Source: Actinomycetota bacterium (GTDB lineage Bacteria; Actinomycetota; Acidimicrobiia; Acidimicrobiales; AC-14). From it: DNA of 46,977 nt. Below the pieces are notes generated by a model that ran no database searches, was not told where the DNA came from, and worked only from the letters and a program-made list of their open reading frames with translations. The translations under genes and the position numbers were made by a program. Below are positions 36,160 through 45,513 of the stretch, in pieces (the stretch's first letter is position 1; every line of letters begins with the position of its first letter). Location of the stretch: assembly GCA_005888325.1 (NCBI GenBank), contig VAWU01000008.1:1-46977 (forward strand), read 5' to 3'.

Positions 36160-38553
36160 TCAGGTCACCTGCTGCGACATGTGCCGGGCGCCGGTGACGA
36201 CCGCACCCGACTCGATGGCGCCCGGCTCGTCCCGATGGGTCACGAGCAAGCGGGTGACCTCGTCGGCCGGCGCGGGGCGGGCGAAGAAGTAGCCCTGCGC
36301 GAGGTCGCATCCGAGGTCGCGTGCCGACTCGAGCTGGCTCGAGCTCTCGATGCCTTCGGCGACGGCCACCATGCCCAGCGCGTGGGCGAGGCTGGCCACG
36401 TTGGCGGTGATCGTCGCGCTCTTCGCGTCGTGCTCCATGCCCTGGATGAACGACTGGTCGACCTTGATCACGTCGATCGGGAAGCGGCGCAGCTGCTTCA
36501 GCGACGAGAAGCCGGTCCCGAAGTCGTCGATGGCGATGCGAACACCGAGCGCGTGCAGCTCGTCCAGCTCGGCGCGTGTGCGTGTGCCGGCCGGCCCTTC
36601 GACGATGATGGCCGTCTCGGTCACCTCCAGGCCGAGGTGCTTCGCGGGTAGGCCGGCGGCCTCCAGGGTGCGTCGAACAAGCACGCTGATACCGCCCGTC
36701 GAGAGCTGCTTGCCCGACAGGTTCACCCAGACGACGAAGAGATCAGGGAGGAGGTCGAGATGACGCCATTGCGCAGCCTGCACGCACGCCTGCCGCAGCA
36801 CGAGCTCACCGAGCGGCATGATCAGCCCGGTCGTCTCGGCGACGGGGATGAACTGATCGGGCATGACGACGCCTCGCGTCGGCGAGTTCCAGCGGACGAG
36901 TGCCTCGACGCCCACGATCGCGTGCGTGGCGAGATCGACCTCCGGCTGATAGTGAACCGCGAACTCGCCCAGCTGCAGCCCGCGCCGCAGCTCGTTCTCG
37001 AGCTCCAGCAGATCACCCTGCTCGTGTGTCATGTCAGCACGGAACACCTCACAGTGGCCGCCGCCACTTCGCTTTGCGGCGTACATCGCGACATCGGCGC
37101 GCCGCACGAGCTCCTCGCTGGCGCCGGGTCCGCCGGCATGCACGGCGATGCCGACGCTGGCGTCGAGCACGAGCTCGCGCGTCGCGACGGAGACCGGATC
37201 GCGAAGCCGTTCGAGCAACCGATGGGCGATCTCGAGGGCTATCACCTGGCCGGCGCCGTCGAGCAGCAGCGCGAACTCGTCCCCGCCCAGACGCGCGAGA
37301 GTGTCGCTGGGTCGTATGACCTCGCTGAACCGCTGCGCGAGCTGCTGGAGCAGGCCGTCACCGCTTCCGTGACCGAGGCTGTCGTTGACCTGCTTGAACC
37401 GGTCGAGATCGACGATTAGCACCGCCAGCGCGTCGTGCGATCGCTCGGATCGGGCGAGCGCCTGGTCGAGCCGGTCGTGAAACAGCGCGCGGTTGGCAAG
37501 TCCTGTCAGACCGTCGTGAAACGCCTGGTGGCTCAACTCCTGCTCGAGTCGAACCCGCTCGGTGATGTCGCGCGCGTTGAACACGACACCGCGGAGCTGC
37601 CGGTCGGCGCGCAGGTCGGTGACATGGGCCTCGAGGTGCCGCCATTCCCCGAATCGGTCCTCGACCAGGAACTCGATCTCACCCGGTTCCCCACCGACCG
37701 ATGCGGCTTCCACCAGCGCCCGATCGTCGGGGTGCACGGAGCGCATGAACCCGGGACCGAGCACACGCCTCTCGGGTTGGCCGACCATAGCCGTGACCGA
37801 CCGGCTCGCATAACGGCATTCGCCCTGGCGGAAAACGAGCACGAGGTCGGTGGACGACGTGACGAGGCTCCGGAAGTGGGCTGTCTGCCGCCGCGTTGCC
37901 GCGATCAGGCCCCACCCGAGAAGCACGGAGACGAAGACTCCCGCGATGCCCAGGGCGACCTGGAGCTTGATCAGGTCGCCGACATTCCGGTCCGTACGGA
38001 CGGCGATGGTCCGGGCCGCGTTCAACGACACGTTCGACGTAAGAGCGGCGAGCACGCGCAACCGGCTGACCGGATCCGTGACCGTGACGTTCTCGTGCGC
38101 CGTCTGGGATACCGCCTCGACCGGACGTCGAGCGAGCAAGGCGCTTCCGGTCGCGGTCAGATCGGCGACGAGCCGGCGCTCCTGCGACAGCTGGGCACGA
38201 ACCACCGATCCGCGGGCCGGCTCGACGACGATCTCGTCGTCGTCTCCGTTGACCGCCGGTGCGGTTCCTCCGTCCAGCAGCGAGCGCGCGCTCTCGCGCA
38301 GCAACGACGCCAGATACTCAGGATCGGACTGGATGCCGGCGCGCGTGAGGAGCACCTCCTGCACGTAGCGCTCCGCGAGCGTCCGCTGTCTGGCGGCCAC
38401 CTGTACGACCGCCGCTCGATGTTGGGAACGCTGGGTTGCGCCGATCGACATCCCGACGCTCGTCGCCGAGAACAAGGCGAACGTCGCGAGTATCGCGACG
38501 ACCGTGCGCCGGCCGCGCGCCGCAAACGGTCGGATTGCCATCCCCCGCGACAT
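36160..38553 (-). CDS. Membrane GGDEF-EAL (c-di-GMP) protein with PAS domain
   Basis: This is a 797-residue c-di-GMP enzyme. A first membrane helix near residues 17-38 and a second near 208-228 flank an extracellular helical sensor resembling the PilJ N-terminal domain (QRTLAERYVQEVLLTRAGIQ). A PAS domain follows at about 235-345. The GGDEF domain has an intact RLGGDEFALL near 423, so cyclase activity is possible. The EAL domain has VEALVRW near 549, IDDFGTGFSSLK near 676 and QGYFFARP at the end, so phosphodiesterase activity is also likely. Its start lies two bases after the cupredoxin stop, and its stop is 34 bases before the polyprenyl synthetase, so all may be one transcript. Confidence 0.9.
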   Translation of the reverse strand: MSRGMAIRPFAARGRRTVVAILATFALFSATSVGMSIGATQRSQHRAAVVQVAARQRTLAERYVQEVLLTRAGIQSDPEYLASLLRESARSLLDGGTAPAVNGDDDEIVVEPARGSVVRAQLSQERRLVADLTATGSALLARRPVEAVSQTAHENVTVTDPVSRLRVLAALTSNVSLNAARTIAVRTDRNVGDLIKLQVALGIAGVFVSVLLGWGLIAATRRQTAHFRSLVTSSTDLVLVFRQGECRYASRSVTAMVGQPERRVLGPGFMRSVHPDDRALVEAASVGGEPGEIEFLVEDRFGEWRHLEAHVTDLRADRQLRGVVFNARDITERVRLEQELSHQAFHDGLTGLANRALFHDRLDQALARSERSHDALAVLIVDLDRFKQVNDSLGHGSGDGLLQQLAQRFSEVIRPSDTLARLGGDEFALLLDGAGQVIALEIAHRLLERLRDPVSVATRELVLDASVGIAVHAGGPGASEELVRRADVAMYAAKRSGGGHCEVFRADMTHEQGDLLELENELRRGLQLGEFAVHYQPEVDLATHAIVGVEALVRWNSPTRGVVMPDQFIPVAETTGLIMPLGELVLRQACVQAAQWRHLDLLPDLFVVWVNLSGKQLSTGGISVLVRRTLEAAGLPAKHLGLEVTETAIIVEGPAGTRTRAELDELHALGVRIAIDDFGTGFSSLKQLRRFPIDVIKVDQSFIQGMEHDAKSATITANVASLAHALGMVAVAEGIESSSQLESARDLGCDLAQGYFFARPAPADEVTRLLVTHRDEPGAIESGAVVTGARHMSQQVT

Positions 38554-38555
38554 CG

Positions 38556-39017
38556 CTACGACACCACCAGCTGGGTGTGCATGCCACCGAGGTAATGGCC
38601 GGCCATGTTGCAGAACAGCTCGTAGCGGCCCGGAGCCAATCGGAGCCGGAGCTGGCGGAGGCTGCCCGGCGCGCCCGGCTCGAGCCCCCCGATCTTCGCC
38701 GCTTCGAGCGCGTCCTCATCGATCGTGACACCGTCGACCCGGAGCGGCAGCGCCGCGCCCCGTGCCCGCACCACGATGAACTCGTGCTGCTCGGGACCGC
38801 GATTCCTCACCGACAGCACGACATCACCCGCCGCCACGCGCGCGGGTGTGGCCGATATCCGGAAGTCGCGCTCGGTCACACGCACCGTGCTCCCGCCGGC
38901 TCGAGCCTGCGACTGTCCCGACGAGCAGGCCGCGAGGATCGACAACGCGCCCGCGACGACGACTGGGTAGCTCAGGGCGCGCCACGACCTGCGGCGAACG
39001 GCGCTCGATCGTCCCAC
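38556..39017 (-). CDS. Cupredoxin-like lipoprotein (type 1 copper site)
   Basis: This protein of about 153 residues has a hydrophobic leader and lipobox (VVVAGALSILAACSSGQ), then a cupredoxin fold. Copper ligands are visible: His in PEQHEFIVV, then Cys, His and Met in LFCNMAGHYLGGMHTQL. This is a complete type 1 site, so it could carry electrons at the outer face of the membrane. The start is uncertain; GTG 39017 places the leader at a normal distance. It heads the minus-strand run, and the GGDEF-EAL gene follows two bases after its stop. The sensor domain of that protein lies on the same side of the membrane. Confidence 0.75.
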   Translation of the reverse strand: MGRSSAVRRRSWRALSYPVVVAGALSILAACSSGQSQARAGGSTVRVTERDFRISATPARVAAGDVVLSVRNRGPEQHEFIVVRARGAALPLRVDGVTIDEDALEAAKIGGLEPGAPGSLRQLRLRLAPGRYELFCNMAGHYLGGMHTQLVVS

Positions 39018-39248
39018 TCGTCGGTCATCGGCCCCTCGGAGTCGAACTTGAGGGCTCGGGCCCGCTGAGCAGGGCTTTTGCCCGCCATCGCGATCGAAAA
39101 AGCCACGGCGGACAATCACCGTCGCTCGTAGTCTGGACACGCTCATCCAGAGCGGCCCGAGGGACCTGGCCCTGCGACGGCCCGGCAACCGACCGAGACG
39201 GCACGGTGCCACCGCCTGACAGACTCTCGAACGTGTCGCGTCTGCGAC

Positions 39249-39464
39249 GTGCGTGGCATCGTGCACCTCGACAGAGATCCGGCGGAGGGCCCCACCCTCA
39301 ACCCGGTCGTCGAGTGCCCGGTGTGCGGGAGAACGTGGATCGCGGCGGGGACGCAGCATCTGCTGAAGATCTCGGCCGACAGCTCCCCCGAGGAGGTGGA
39401 GGCGAGCATCCAGGCCATGGTGGAGCAGATGCGTGAAAGCTGGACCAAGGACGAGGACGACTAG
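39249..39464 (+). CDS. Small zinc-ribbon-like protein, start uncertain
   Basis: From GTG 39249 this gives 71 residues with CPVC followed by RTWIAAG and an acidic helical tail (EEVEASIQAMVEQMRESW). In the same frame just upstream, codons 39234-39248 encode CRVCD, which would supply the other half of a C-x2-C ... C-x2-C zinc ribbon. No ATG, GTG or TTG lies in that frame before the upstream stop at 39129. So the true start may be a CTG at 39216, or an indel hides it. The function is unknown. It precedes the methyltransferase gene by about 40 bases. Confidence 0.55.
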   Translation: MRGIVHLDRDPAEGPTLNPVVECPVCGRTWIAAGTQHLLKISADSSPEEVEASIQAMVEQMRESWTKDEDD

Positions 39465-39507
39465 TGGGTGCGAACGCGAGCGTGCAACTGCCGCGTCGTT
39501 GGGCCTG

Positions 39508-40293
39508 ATGCGGGCGGGTGAGGCTTCGGAGACGGCCCGGCGGGTCGCAGCCCACCGATTGACGTTCGATCGCGTCCCCGTCGCTTACGGTGACCCGGCG
39601 GGCGACGAGCGGCTGGCGCGCGACGTCGCCGGCTCCGCGACCGTCCGATCGGCCGAGTCGATGGTCGCCTATCTCGCGGCACGCACGTTTTTCTTCGATC
39701 GTGCGGTCGTCGCCGCCCTCGACCGAGGGGTGACGCAGGTGGTGATCGCGGCGGCCGGGTACGACGGACGGGCGCTGCGCTATTCGAAGCCCGGCGTGCG
39801 CTGGTTCGAGGTCGATCACCCCGACACCCAGCGCGACAAGCGGGAGCGACTGGCGCGGCTCGGAATCGACGTCGGCGCCATCACGTTCGTGCCGGCCGAC
39901 TTCGGCGTCGACGAGGTCGGGGCGCTGATGGTCGGCGCCGGGTACCAGACCCAGGTGCCCTCGCTGTTGCTCTGTGAGGGTGTCGCCATCTACCTCGAGC
40001 GAGCGGTTCTCGAATCACTGCTACGCCACCTGCGCCAGATCGCGTGTTCTGGGAGCCGGCTCGCAATCAGCCTCTCGGTCACCTCGAGCTCGGCTGCCCA
40101 GTCGGTTCGACGGAAGGCGTTCCGGGCCGCCGTCGCGGCCATGGGCGAGCCGACTCGTACCGTGCTGAGCAGCGAGGACGTCGACGCCCTCCTCGCGACG
40201 ACGGGTTGGCAGGTGGTGCCGTCGACGAACAGCGCGGACACGCGAGCGCGACGCGCCCGCCTCGCGGGCCTTCTCCTTCTCCAGCCGAGCTGA
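39508..40293 (+). CDS. Class I SAM-dependent methyltransferase (LCMT/PPM-like, TIGR00027 type)
   Basis: This 261-residue methyltransferase is of the group related to leucine carboxyl methyltransferases, common in actinobacteria. The SAM-binding motif I is VVIAAAGYDGRALRY near residues 78-92. The acidic motif WFEVDHPDTQRDKRERL follows near 100-117. FVPADFG and LLLCEGVAIYL are the later core motifs. The sequence begins EASETARRVAAHR, the usual start. The frame is open to 39433, but ATG 39508 fits the family. The substrate is unknown; relatives O-methylate small carboxylates or polyketides. Confidence 0.82.
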   Translation: MRAGEASETARRVAAHRLTFDRVPVAYGDPAGDERLARDVAGSATVRSAESMVAYLAARTFFFDRAVVAALDRGVTQVVIAAAGYDGRALRYSKPGVRWFEVDHPDTQRDKRERLARLGIDVGAITFVPADFGVDEVGALMVGAGYQTQVPSLLLCEGVAIYLERAVLESLLRHLRQIACSGSRLAISLSVTSSSAAQSVRRKAFRAAVAAMGEPTRTVLSSEDVDALLATTGWQVVPSTNSADTRARRARLAGLLLLQPS

Positions 40294-40321
40294 AGCGGTC
40301 GGGCTGGTCGGTCAGCGGCGC

Positions 40322-42745
40322 TCACTCATCACGCAGCACGGTCGCGGGCCGCAGGCGACCGGCGACGAGGCCAGGCGCGACCGCCACCGCGTTGGCGATC
40401 GCGATGGCCACGGGCACAGCCACGAGCGCGGCGAGGACGGGAACGCGCGCATCGGATGCCGCGCCGAGGCGGCCCGCGAACACCTGCCACGTCCAGCGCC
40501 CGGCCGCCACACCGAGAGGAAGCCCGACGAGGAGCGCCAGGCCGACCAGGGTGGTGGCCTGCCACGCCACGGCCGCGAACACCTGGCTCCGCACGAAGCC
40601 GAGCGCCTTGAGCACTGCGAGGTCGCGCCGGCGGCGGCGAATCGAGGTCAGGAGCAGATGGGCGACCGTGGCCATCGCCAGCAGCGCCAGCACCGTGGCC
40701 AGGGCGAGAGGTGTCGCCTGGATGCGCGAGTAGTTGAGGACGTCGACGGGACGCTGCGCGACGTTCACGCCGCACGCCTGGTCCTGCGGGCAGATGCCGG
40801 CGCGGGCGAGGGCGCGCCGGAACGCGGCAACCGCCGTGGTGTGATCGACTCCCGTCGTGATCCGGACGAGCACGAAGTTGAAGCCACCCGGGTCCGGCGC
40901 CGGGTCTTGGATCGCGGCCCCCTCGCCCAGCCCCGCCGGGGTGAAGCTGCCACGGCCGAAGAACGGGAAGACTGCTCGCCCGACGATGCGCATCGGCCGG
41001 GCCGCGCTCTCTCCCTGTGGGGTGACGGCGATCGTCTCGCCGACCTTGCGATGGACGGCCTGCAGGGTCTTGGTGCCGAGCACGATCTCACCCGGTCGCG
41101 CCGCGGGCCTACCGGCGAGCAACACCGGCCACATCTCGGTTCCGCGTCCCGCAGCCAACCCGATCGTGGGCACGTCGTGGCCGGCGATCGTGACGTCGCC
41201 ATGATCGCCGAACGTCCACCCCGCGACGGCTCGCTGGCTTCGGAGGAAGGCCTCGGTCTCGCGTGGTGGGAGCTGACCGAACTGGGTGTCGACCGCGAGG
41301 TCCCACGTCTGGCCGTAGAGCCGCGGCGTGTCGACGAAGCGGACCAGGTTCGTGCCGAACGTGAAGGCGGCGGCCACCGCGACGATGGCGAGGATGGTGC
41401 CGGCAAGGGCGCTGCGCACGGGCACGGCTGTGCGGCCGCGGCCCGGTTCCAGCGCGAAGCGCACCCCCATCGCGGCGCCGACAGGAGCGCCCGCGCGCGT
41501 TGCCGCCTCGAGCACGCGCGAGGGACGATCGGCGCCGGCGGCCTCGAGAGCTCCCTGCGCGCCGGCGGGTGCCGACGCCAGCCGCCATACCGGCCAGGCG
41601 ACCCGGGCGTACACCACGACGACCACCGCGATGGCGCCGAGGCCGAGGACGGCCCAGTTCGCGCTGAACCCTGGATGGGGCTCGGCGACGCGGGCGGGGC
41701 CGATGGGCATCAAGGGTGAGGCCAGGGCGGCCACCGCGACGGCCAGCAGCGTCCCCGCCGCGGTCACGACCCCCACCTCGGCCAGCCCGAGAGCGACGAG
41801 CTGCTTGCGGTCCATGCCGAGCGCCCGCAGGGTGGGATTCTCGGTGGCGGCCACGAACAGCTGTCGGGACAGGATCTGGCCGATCACGATAAGGGCCGTC
41901 ACCGCCGCCAGCACGGAGAAGATGAGGAGGGCTGCCGCCTGGGGCCGGATGGCGTGCTCGACCTTCGCCGCCTGCTCGTGCTCGTCCGCGACGAACAACG
42001 GCGTACCGGTTTCGGGAAACCCGCGGGCCAGGGCGTCCGCCCGCTGCGCGAACACGATCCTCGAGGCTCCCGGCCGCAGGCGGACGAAGCCGCCGTCGTA
42101 CGCGTTGTAGCGGGAATCGAGCTGGCGCAACAGCGCGGGGGTGACGAAGAGCGTGGGCTGGGATGCAAGCGCGTTCACAGGCACGACGTTGTCGCGGAAC
42201 ACCCCGACGCCGACGATCCTGAACGTGAACGTCCGCGCGAGCGCGCGGTCGAAGCCGGTGGCCGAGGAAGGCGCGGCCACGATGCGGAGCCGACTCCCTG
42301 CGTGCAGGTCGAGCGTAGAAGCGAGGCCGCGGTCCGCGACGGCCTCGTCGGCCCGGTCGGACCGAGGCACTCGCCCCTCGGTGAGCTTGGGACGCTCGAT
42401 CGCCGTGCCCAGGCGCCCATCGGTGCTGCCGAGCAGCTGGACGTGCGCTCGCCGGTGCTCTGGCGCGAACGCGTCGACCCCCACGGCAGGCGCGATGGCC
42501 GCGACCTGGGGCAGCTCTGCCACCGCGCCATAGAGACGGGGCAGCCCGGTTTGGGCGGGCGAGATGACGACGTCGGAGGCCCTCGCGTAGCGGAGATAAC
42601 GGCCGTAGGCCGTGTCGGTGCGACGGGCGCCGGCTGCAGTGGTGAGCACGGCGCCGCCGGCGACGCCGATGAGCATGGCGATCACGCCCCAGGCCCGCCA
42701 CCGGGCGCGCAGCTCCACCCGAAGGCGCATGCTCACGGCACTCAC
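40322..42745 (-). CDS. Large FtsX-like ABC permease
   Basis: This 807-residue protein contains two FtsX modules. There is one N-terminal helix (WGVIAMLIGVAGGAVLTTAAG) and a large extracytoplasmic domain. A helix bundle follows with AALLIFSVLAAVTALIVIGQ and ATENPTLRALGMDRKQL as coupling sequence. After further helices comes a second extracytoplasmic domain, then a final bundle with LAVLKALGFVRSQV. This duplicated form is typical of actinobacterial MacB-like exporters. No ABC ATPase gene lies beside it, so the motor must be encoded elsewhere. The start is GTG 42745; ATG 42730 is an alternative. Confidence 0.85.
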   Translation of the reverse strand: MSAVSMRLRVELRARWRAWGVIAMLIGVAGGAVLTTAAGARRTDTAYGRYLRYARASDVVISPAQTGLPRLYGAVAELPQVAAIAPAVGVDAFAPEHRRAHVQLLGSTDGRLGTAIERPKLTEGRVPRSDRADEAVADRGLASTLDLHAGSRLRIVAAPSSATGFDRALARTFTFRIVGVGVFRDNVVPVNALASQPTLFVTPALLRQLDSRYNAYDGGFVRLRPGASRIVFAQRADALARGFPETGTPLFVADEHEQAAKVEHAIRPQAAALLIFSVLAAVTALIVIGQILSRQLFVAATENPTLRALGMDRKQLVALGLAEVGVVTAAGTLLAVAVAALASPLMPIGPARVAEPHPGFSANWAVLGLGAIAVVVVVYARVAWPVWRLASAPAGAQGALEAAGADRPSRVLEAATRAGAPVGAAMGVRFALEPGRGRTAVPVRSALAGTILAIVAVAAAFTFGTNLVRFVDTPRLYGQTWDLAVDTQFGQLPPRETEAFLRSQRAVAGWTFGDHGDVTIAGHDVPTIGLAAGRGTEMWPVLLAGRPAARPGEIVLGTKTLQAVHRKVGETIAVTPQGESAARPMRIVGRAVFPFFGRGSFTPAGLGEGAAIQDPAPDPGGFNFVLVRITTGVDHTTAVAAFRRALARAGICPQDQACGVNVAQRPVDVLNYSRIQATPLALATVLALLAMATVAHLLLTSIRRRRRDLAVLKALGFVRSQVFAAVAWQATTLVGLALLVGLPLGVAAGRWTWQVFAGRLGAASDARVPVLAALVAVPVAIAIANAVAVAPGLVAGRLRPATVLRDE

Positions 42746-42886
42746 ATCCCCGATTGTCGCCTCCCCAGCGCCACCGCGAAACCCGTTCGGCGCTTGCCGT
42801 CCGCGGTGCGCGGCGGCACTCTGTTGGCAGCCTGCGCCTGTCGACGCTCACGCCGAGACGGGCCTCGACTGGAGGGTTCACGCACG

Positions 42887-44539
42887 ATGCCGGCGCGCCA
42901 GATGGTTGTTCGATCCTCCGTCGGCAGGCTGTCGGCGTTGCGTCGGCTCGGGCCCACGCTCCACGACGCGCGCGTGCGTGCAGTCGCGGTCGGGAGCGTC
43001 GGGGTGGGCGTCGTCGATGTACGGTCGGCGCTGACACCGGCCGGGGGCATGACGGTTTTCGCCGGAACGGCCTTCGCCCTTCTCGGCCGGGGCATGGTGC
43101 ACGGCAGGCACGGCGCGCACCGGGCCCTCGTCGCGCTCCTGGCGGGCGGCTCCCTGGGCTGGATCCTCAGTCGCTCGCACCCCCGCGAAGCAGTGGCAGG
43201 CGCCGTGATGGTTGCGCTGTTGCTGCTCGCGCCTCCCGTGTTCATCCTCGACGCGAAACCCGAACGTCGGCGGTTGGTCGCGTCGTGGATCGTGGCCGTC
43301 GTGCTGATGGACGTCGCGATCGGTTGTGGAGCCCTGGTGCTCCTACGTCGCGTGGCGCCCGGCGTGGCGCTGCACGAGACCCTGGCGCGCCTCGTCGGTC
43401 TGTCCGGCCCGCTCGCGGCCCACGGCCGCCAGGGCTCGGTACCGGGCTCGGTCACGCTGCTCGGTGTGATCAGTCTCGCGGGGCTCCTGGTGTTCGCGCT
43501 CGCCCCGACCGCCGACGAGAGCGAACCTCAGGATGCCGAGCGGCAGCGGGCGCGATGGTTGGTGCGCGAGCACGCCGACGACAGCATCGATGGCTTCGCG
43601 CTCAGGCGCGACAAGCGCTACGTGCTCTCACGAGACGGCGCCGCCGTCATCGCGTACCGCTACCTTTTCGGCGTGGGCCTCGCCTCGGGTGACCCGGTCG
43701 GCCAGGCGTCGGCCTTCGACGACTGCCTGCGCGAGTTCCTGGTTCGGTGCCATGAGCACGGCTGGCGTCCGGTCGTGATGATGGCGGGTGCCGACTGCTT
43801 GGGCCTCTACGACCGGCTCGGCATGAAGGTGCTGTACCTCGGTGACGAGGTCGTGATCGACGTCAACACCTTCTCGCTCGGCGGAGGACGGATGCGGAAC
43901 GTGCGCCAGGCCGTGAGCCGGTCGGCGAACGCGGGCGTCACCACGGATGTCGTTCGCGAGGGGGACCTGTCGCCCGAGCTCCGTCGCTCGCTCGCAGACG
44001 TCGCGGCGCGGTCGCGGGGCCGTCACCGCGAGTTGGGTTTCTCGATGGCGCTGGAGGAGCCCTTCTCGGCGGAGCATCCCGAGTGCCTTCTCGTGGTCTG
44101 CTGGAACCGGATGGGCGAGCCGATCGCGTTCCAGCGCTACGTGCCATGCAAGGGTGGGGAGTGCGTCTCCCTCGACGCCATGCGGCGCATCCCCGGCTCG
44201 CCGAACGGAGTCAACGAACGCATGATCGTCGAGATGGTTCGGTGGGCCGGCGCGCACGGGGTCACCGAGCTGTCCGTCAACTTCGTCGGCTTCCGGCGCG
44301 TCATCGCGGAGGGCGCTTCGCCTTCGGCCGCCCGATTCGTCGCCGGTCGGTTCCTCAGGATCGTGAACCCGTTCAAGGTCGCTTCTCTCTACCGTTTCAG
44401 CGCCAAGTTCCACCCGCGGTGGGTGCCCCGGTACCTGGCCTACCGGTCGCGCACAGATCTGCCCGCCATCGGCGTCGCCGCGATGACCGCCGAAGGGCTG
44501 CTTCCGCTCTCGCGGCCCGCCGCGGCCTCGAATCAGTGA
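42887..44539 (+). CDS. MprF-like protein (DUF2156 phosphatidylglycerol lysyltransferase domain)
   Basis: This 550-residue protein has about five or six N-terminal membrane helices (for example EAVAGAVMVALLLLAPPVFIL and SVTLLGVISLAGLLVFALAP). A cytoplasmic DUF2156 GNAT-type domain follows from about residue 215: DSIDGFALRRDKRYVLSRDG, GLASGDPVG, FQRYVPCKGGECVSLDAMRR and a late NPFKVASLYRFSAKFHPRWVP-like end (split here as NPFKVASLYRF and SAKFHPRWVP). MprF enzymes move an aminoacyl group from tRNA to phosphatidylglycerol, lowering surface charge. No lysyl-tRNA synthetase domain is fused. GGAGGG lies upstream of ATG 42887. It overlaps the convergent transporter by seven bases. Confidence 0.85.
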   Translation: MPARQMVVRSSVGRLSALRRLGPTLHDARVRAVAVGSVGVGVVDVRSALTPAGGMTVFAGTAFALLGRGMVHGRHGAHRALVALLAGGSLGWILSRSHPREAVAGAVMVALLLLAPPVFILDAKPERRRLVASWIVAVVLMDVAIGCGALVLLRRVAPGVALHETLARLVGLSGPLAAHGRQGSVPGSVTLLGVISLAGLLVFALAPTADESEPQDAERQRARWLVREHADDSIDGFALRRDKRYVLSRDGAAVIAYRYLFGVGLASGDPVGQASAFDDCLREFLVRCHEHGWRPVVMMAGADCLGLYDRLGMKVLYLGDEVVIDVNTFSLGGGRMRNVRQAVSRSANAGVTTDVVREGDLSPELRRSLADVAARSRGRHRELGFSMALEEPFSAEHPECLLVVCWNRMGEPIAFQRYVPCKGGECVSLDAMRRIPGSPNGVNERMIVEMVRWAGAHGVTELSVNFVGFRRVIAEGASPSAARFVAGRFLRIVNPFKVASLYRFSAKFHPRWVPRYLAYRSRTDLPAIGVAAMTAEGLLPLSRPAAASNQ

Positions 44540-45432
44540 GAGCTCACGCCGTTCGAGCGCGTCCGATCCGCGCCGTCGCCGACCTCGGCGCGCGCGAGCT
44601 CCCAGATGCCGGCGATGACAGCAACCAGGGCGACGGCGTGGACGGCGGCGCGACCGCGAGACAACGCGATGTGCTCGGCGAGCACGCTCGGCCCCAGCAG
44701 GACGGCAACGATCGGGTCGGCAATCGTCTGCGCGGGCAGGCTGGCGGCGAGCGACCCCATCTGGAACGAGAGCTGTCCCGTCGCCAACGCGGTCGCGCCC
44801 ACGACGACGAGGCACACGACGGCGATGATGCCCGATGCACGGCCGAATGCGGCGAGGCCGCCTGCCTCCCACCGCAGGTCCACCGCGCGCAACAGCACAG
44901 CCGATAGGCCGAACCACGCGCCGCTCGTTCCTCCGAGCACCACGGCGCGCACCACAGCGGCGCGGTCGCGCGTGAGAAATACGGCCAGTCCCCCTGCCGC
45001 GAGGAACGCGGCCGAGAGAACGACGATGGTCGCCTCCGACGGTGACCTGCCCTCTCCGGGGTCACCGAGCAGCGCGAGGAACGTGCCGAGGCCGACGACG
45101 ACCACCAACGCGGCACATGCGGCGCGCCACGTGGGCCGGGGCCCGCCCAGCGCGGCGCCGACCGGCAGAGCCACCAGCAGACCGAGGATCTGCAGCGGCT
45201 GGACGATCGTGACGGGACCGTTCGTCAGGCCGACGACGAGCAGGCCGAGGCCGAGCCCGTCCGCGCCGACACCGAGCAGCCACCGCGGATCGTGGAGCAG
45301 CCGGGCCAGCCCGCCCACCTCGACCCGTCCCCCACCCGTCTGCGCGAACGCAGATGCGTGTTGGACTGCCGAGGCCGTCCCGAAGGCGCCTGCCGCCCCA
45401 AGCGCGGCCGGCACGGCCACGACCAGACTCAC
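44533..45432 (-). CDS. DMT-superfamily (EamA/NIPA-like) transporter
   Basis: This 299-residue integral membrane protein has about nine or ten hydrophobic helices and little else. The N-terminal half has the pattern GAAGAFGTASAVQHASAFA and NGPVTIVQPLQILGLLVALP, as in small-molecule or magnesium transporter-like DMT proteins of actinobacteria. The second half repeats it (ALATGQLSFQMGSLAASLP and QTIADPIVAVLLG). The substrate is unknown. The start is GTG 45432; the gene is divergent from the hydrolase, with 81 bases between. Confidence 0.8.
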   Translation of the reverse strand: MSLVVAVPAALGAAGAFGTASAVQHASAFAQTGGGRVEVGGLARLLHDPRWLLGVGADGLGLGLLVVGLTNGPVTIVQPLQILGLLVALPVGAALGGPRPTWRAACAALVVVVGLGTFLALLGDPGEGRSPSEATIVVLSAAFLAAGGLAVFLTRDRAAVVRAVVLGGTSGAWFGLSAVLLRAVDLRWEAGGLAAFGRASGIIAVVCLVVVGATALATGQLSFQMGSLAASLPAQTIADPIVAVLLGPSVLAEHIALSRGRAAVHAVALVAVIAGIWELARAEVGDGADRTRSNGVSSH

Positions 45433-45513
45433 CGCGCCAGCCTGCCAGCCCGGTGGACCCAGGGCCGGCCAACCGCGGTGTCCCGTCGTCGCGCCTGACG
45501 CCTACGGTCGTCG

